This document shows, piece after piece, positions 61,765 through 64,000 of a stretch of DNA of 64,000 nucleotides. This stretch comes from Asticcacaulis solisilvae (GTDB lineage Bacteria; Pseudomonadota; Alphaproteobacteria; Caulobacterales; Caulobacteraceae): contig NZ_JAGGMI010000005.1 in NCBI RefSeq assembly GCF_017875235.1, positions 248,001-312,000 on the forward strand, in the 5' to 3' direction. A program made the translations under genes and the position numbers. The notes under the pieces were generated by a model. The model was not told the DNA's origin, did no database searches, and was given only the letters and a program-made list of their open reading frames with translations. Numbering within the stretch: position 1 is the stretch's first letter; each line of letters opens with the position of its first letter.

Positions 61765-62691
61765 ATGCGTATCTCAACCGGACAAATCTGGGGCAACGCG
61801 CTGGGCAACCTGATGGACGCCCAGCACCGCATGGCGAAGGCAAACGACCAGGTGTCGACCCAGAAGGTCGCCACCGACCTGATGGGCCACGGCCGTTCCT
61901 CCGAAATCATCGCCGCCTATCAGTCGTCCCTGGCCAAGTCGGAAGGCTATATCGACGTCAACAAGACGGTAGCCGATCGCCTGGAAAGCCAGGACCTGGC
62001 GCTGACGACGGCCAGCGATTCCGCCGCCAGCGCCAAGGACGCCATCATGAACGCCCTGGCGTCGGGCGAATCCTCTGCCATGATGACCTCGCTGCAGGGG
62101 GCCTTCTCCTCGGCGCTCGACGGGCTGAACTACGTCCATAACGGCCAGTACCTGTTCGGCGGCGGCAATGACGATCAGCCGCCTGTGACGGTCACCAGCA
62201 TGTCCGGGCTGACAGCGCTGGGCTCCGTGGCCGCCGGCTTCCAGAACGGTGACATCAAGAAGTCGTCGCGCATCGACGTCCATACCACAGTCCAGACCGG
62301 CATGCTGGCGTCGGACCTGGGCACCGCGCTCATGCAGACCTTCCGCGACATCCAGGCCTATAATGACGATCCCCTGACCGGCCCGTTCGGCGCGGAACTG
62401 ACTGACGCGCAAAAGGCGTTTTTGACGACCAAGTCGCAGGAGTTCAACACCCATTACGACAACCTGGTCCAGCAGACCTCGCTTAACGGCACCCTGCAGA
62501 ACCGCGTCGACAACACGACCAAGTCGCTGGAGGGCCAGGTCAAGACCTTGTCGGGCCTGATCAGCGACCGCACCGATGTCGACTTGGCCAAGGCCTATAC
62601 CGATCTGCAGATGGCGCAGGTTTCGGTCCAGGCCTCGGCCCAGGTCCTGTCCAGTTTGAACCAGACCTCGCTGCTCAACCTGCTCAAATAA
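61765..62691 (+). CDS. flgL: Flagellar hook-associated protein 3, FlgL
   Basis: The second junction protein, flagellin-like. The N terminus MRISTGQIWGNALGNLMDAQ, MAKANDQVSTQKVATDL, YLFGGGNDDQPPV and the C-terminal TDLQMAQVSVQASAQVLSSL with LNQTSLLNLLK are typical. Length is 308 aa. It is in one operon with flgK. Confidence 0.92.
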   Translation: MRISTGQIWGNALGNLMDAQHRMAKANDQVSTQKVATDLMGHGRSSEIIAAYQSSLAKSEGYIDVNKTVADRLESQDLALTTASDSAASAKDAIMNALASGESSAMMTSLQGAFSSALDGLNYVHNGQYLFGGGNDDQPPVTVTSMSGLTALGSVAAGFQNGDIKKSSRIDVHTTVQTGMLASDLGTALMQTFRDIQAYNDDPLTGPFGAELTDAQKAFLTTKSQEFNTHYDNLVQQTSLNGTLQNRVDNTTKSLEGQVKTLSGLISDRTDVDLAKAYTDLQMAQVSVQASAQVLSSLNQTSLLNLLK

Positions 62692-62812
62692 TATTGTACT
62701 ATCAATAACATAATTGACAGGTGCTTTTCATTCTTGACGGAATGCGGCATCGAATGATACCGCTAACATAAACGCCCGTCCCGAGGCGTCTCCTTGTCAG
62801 GAAGGAAAACCG

Positions 62813-64000
62813 ATGACCCGTTTGCAAACTCTCGCAGGCCGCCTGCTGGCGACAACAGCACCCGTTGCCCTGCTGTGCGCCGTCACCCTCAGCACGCCGG
62901 CGCAGTCCGCCACCCCGGAAGCCTGCGCCGCGGCCGCTTGCGCCTATCTCGATCCCTCCCAAAGCGTCGATGCACGCGCGAAGGATTTGGTCTCGCGCAT
63001 GACGCTCGAGGAAAAGTCGTATCAGCTTGGCCACACGGCCCCCGCCATTCCGCGTCTGGGTGTACCCGAATACAACTGGTGGAACGAAGGCCTGCACGGC
63101 GTCGCCCGCGCCGGCATCGCCACCGTCTTCCCGCAGGCGATCGGCATGGCCGCCTCATGGAACCCGCCCCTGATGCAGCAGGTCGGCGATGTGGTCTCGA
63201 CCGAGTTCCGCGCCAAGTATAAGGAACGCGTCCATCCCGACGGCGGCACGGAATTCTATCGCGGCCTGACCGTGTGGTCGCCGAACATCAATATCTTCCG
63301 CGACCCGCGCTGGGGCCGTGGCCAGGAGACCTATGGCGAAGACCCGTATCTGACCAGCCGCATCGGCATCGCCTATATCCACGGCCTGCAGGGCAGCGAC
63401 CCGAAATATTTCAAGACGATCGCCACCTCCAAGCACTTCGCCGTCCACTCGGGGCCTGAGTCGAACCGTCACAGGGAGGACGTCTATCCGTCGGCCTACG
63501 ACCTGGAAGACACCTACCTGCCGGCCTTCCGCGCCACGGTGACCGAAGGCAATGTCCAGTCGATCATGTGCGTCTATAACGCCGTCAACGGCGTACCGGG
63601 CTGCGCCAGCGACTTCCTGATGGAAGAAAAGCTGCGCCGGGACTGGGGCTTCAAGGGCTATGTGGTGTCGGATTGCGGCGCCGCCGCCAACATTTACCGC
63701 GAAGACAGCCTGCATTACAAAAAGACCGCGCCCGAAGGCGTCGCGGCGGGCTTTACCGCCGGCATGGACCTGATCTGCGGCGACTACCGCAACAACATGA
63801 CGACCGAGCCGGAAAACATCGTCACCGCCGTCAAGACCGGCCTGATGACGCAAGCCGTCGTCGACAAGGCCCTGGTGCGCCTGTTCACCGCGCGCATCCA
63901 GCTCGGCATGTTCGACGCCCCCTCAGGCGTCTTCGCCGGGATTACCGCGAAGGACTACAACACGCCCGCGCATCACGCCCTGTCGCTGAAGATGGCCAAG
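62813..64000 (+). CDS. GH3 family beta-glucosidase/beta-xylosidase, 3' end beyond the right edge
   Basis: 396 codons are visible from the ATG at 62813 (GGAAGG 7 bases upstream) without a stop. A signal peptide (about 1-38) is followed by the GH3 N-domain: RAKDLVSRMTLEEKSYQLG, YNWWNEGLHGVARAG, the VWSPNINIFRDPRWGRGQET block, TSKHFAVHSGPESNRH and the nucleophile Asp in YVVSDCGAA. The Y-N-W-W-N-E-A/G-L-H-G pattern is common in the xylosidase-like branch, which would complement the GH10 xylanase. The C-terminal domain with the acid/base lies outside the window. Confidence 0.93.
   Translation, partial: MTRLQTLAGRLLATTAPVALLCAVTLSTPAQSATPEACAAAACAYLDPSQSVDARAKDLVSRMTLEEKSYQLGHTAPAIPRLGVPEYNWWNEGLHGVARAGIATVFPQAIGMAASWNPPLMQQVGDVVSTEFRAKYKERVHPDGGTEFYRGLTVWSPNINIFRDPRWGRGQETYGEDPYLTSRIGIAYIHGLQGSDPKYFKTIATSKHFAVHSGPESNRHREDVYPSAYDLEDTYLPAFRATVTEGNVQSIMCVYNAVNGVPGCASDFLMEEKLRRDWGFKGYVVSDCGAAANIYREDSLHYKKTAPEGVAAGFTAGMDLICGDYRNNMTTEPENIVTAVKTGLMTQAVVDKALVRLFTARIQLGMFDAPSGVFAGITAKDYNTPAHHALSLKMAK

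Overview
The window looks like chromosomal DNA of a stalked alphaproteobacterium of the family Caulobacteraceae. Asticcacaulis or a close relative fits best, but that genus call is an inference. The evidence is the flagellar layout fliF-fliG-flbE-fliN-flbD with a neighbouring sciP, divergent hook operons (fliK-flgD-flgE against flgK-flgL) with sigma-54, IHF and FlbD-type sites between them, CtrA-type TTAA-N7-TTAA boxes, an alphaproteobacterial GTTC-N7-GTTC LexA operator, and a hemC-hemD-mic60-hemY cluster. The DNA is GC-rich and rich in secreted glycoside hydrolases, as expected of a plant-polymer degrader.

Layout. 1-9260: housekeeping and small genes (a secreted protein cut by the left edge, DUF3175, rlmN, a DUF350 membrane protein with a degenerate trypsin-like partner, an AlkA-type glycosylase, DUF1905, a DJ-1/PfpI protein, a MOSC protein, a disordered Q/S-rich protein, acs). 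9436-16874: a creatininase-family protein, a membrane-bound spermidine-synthase-like protein, a GH9 cellulase broken by a frameshift, an unknown membrane protein and a GH35/DUF5597 beta-galactosidase. 16875-23547: gpsA-tsaD, divergent from hemC-hemD-mic60-hemY. 23635-25985: tRNA-Thr, an AT-richer beta-propeller gene, a decayed integrase and tRNA-Leu, read as the remnant of an integrated element. 26219-28242: a DUF4142 lipoprotein, a GH130 enzyme and a 39-residue membrane peptide. 28460-33955: the LexA-controlled mutasome imuA-imuB-dnaE2. 34004-41364: an RpiR regulator divergent from a TonB-dependent receptor, an alkaline phosphatase D and a phospholipase C (phosphate scavenging).

41564-62691 is mostly flagellar: fliI-fliJ (followed after 4 bp by a GH10 xylanase), flhA, the fliF operon, sciP, the hook operon and flgK-flgL. 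Between these lie a DUF4282 protein and a divergent pair made of a YqcI/YcgG (GntA-like) N-hydroxylase relative and a DUF1989 protein. The window ends inside a GH3 beta-glucosidase.

The most notable non-coding structure is a family of composite hairpin repeats (CCTCCCC...GGGGAGG modules) at six loci, two of them inside operons (hemC/hemD and fliG/flbE). Other items for a second look are the GH9 frameshift, which separates the catalytic Asp pair from the general acid, the pseudoprotease next to DUF350, the YcgG/DUF1989 pair, and the divergent hook-operon control region. No CRISPR array, rRNA operon, intact prophage or complete insertion sequence was seen.
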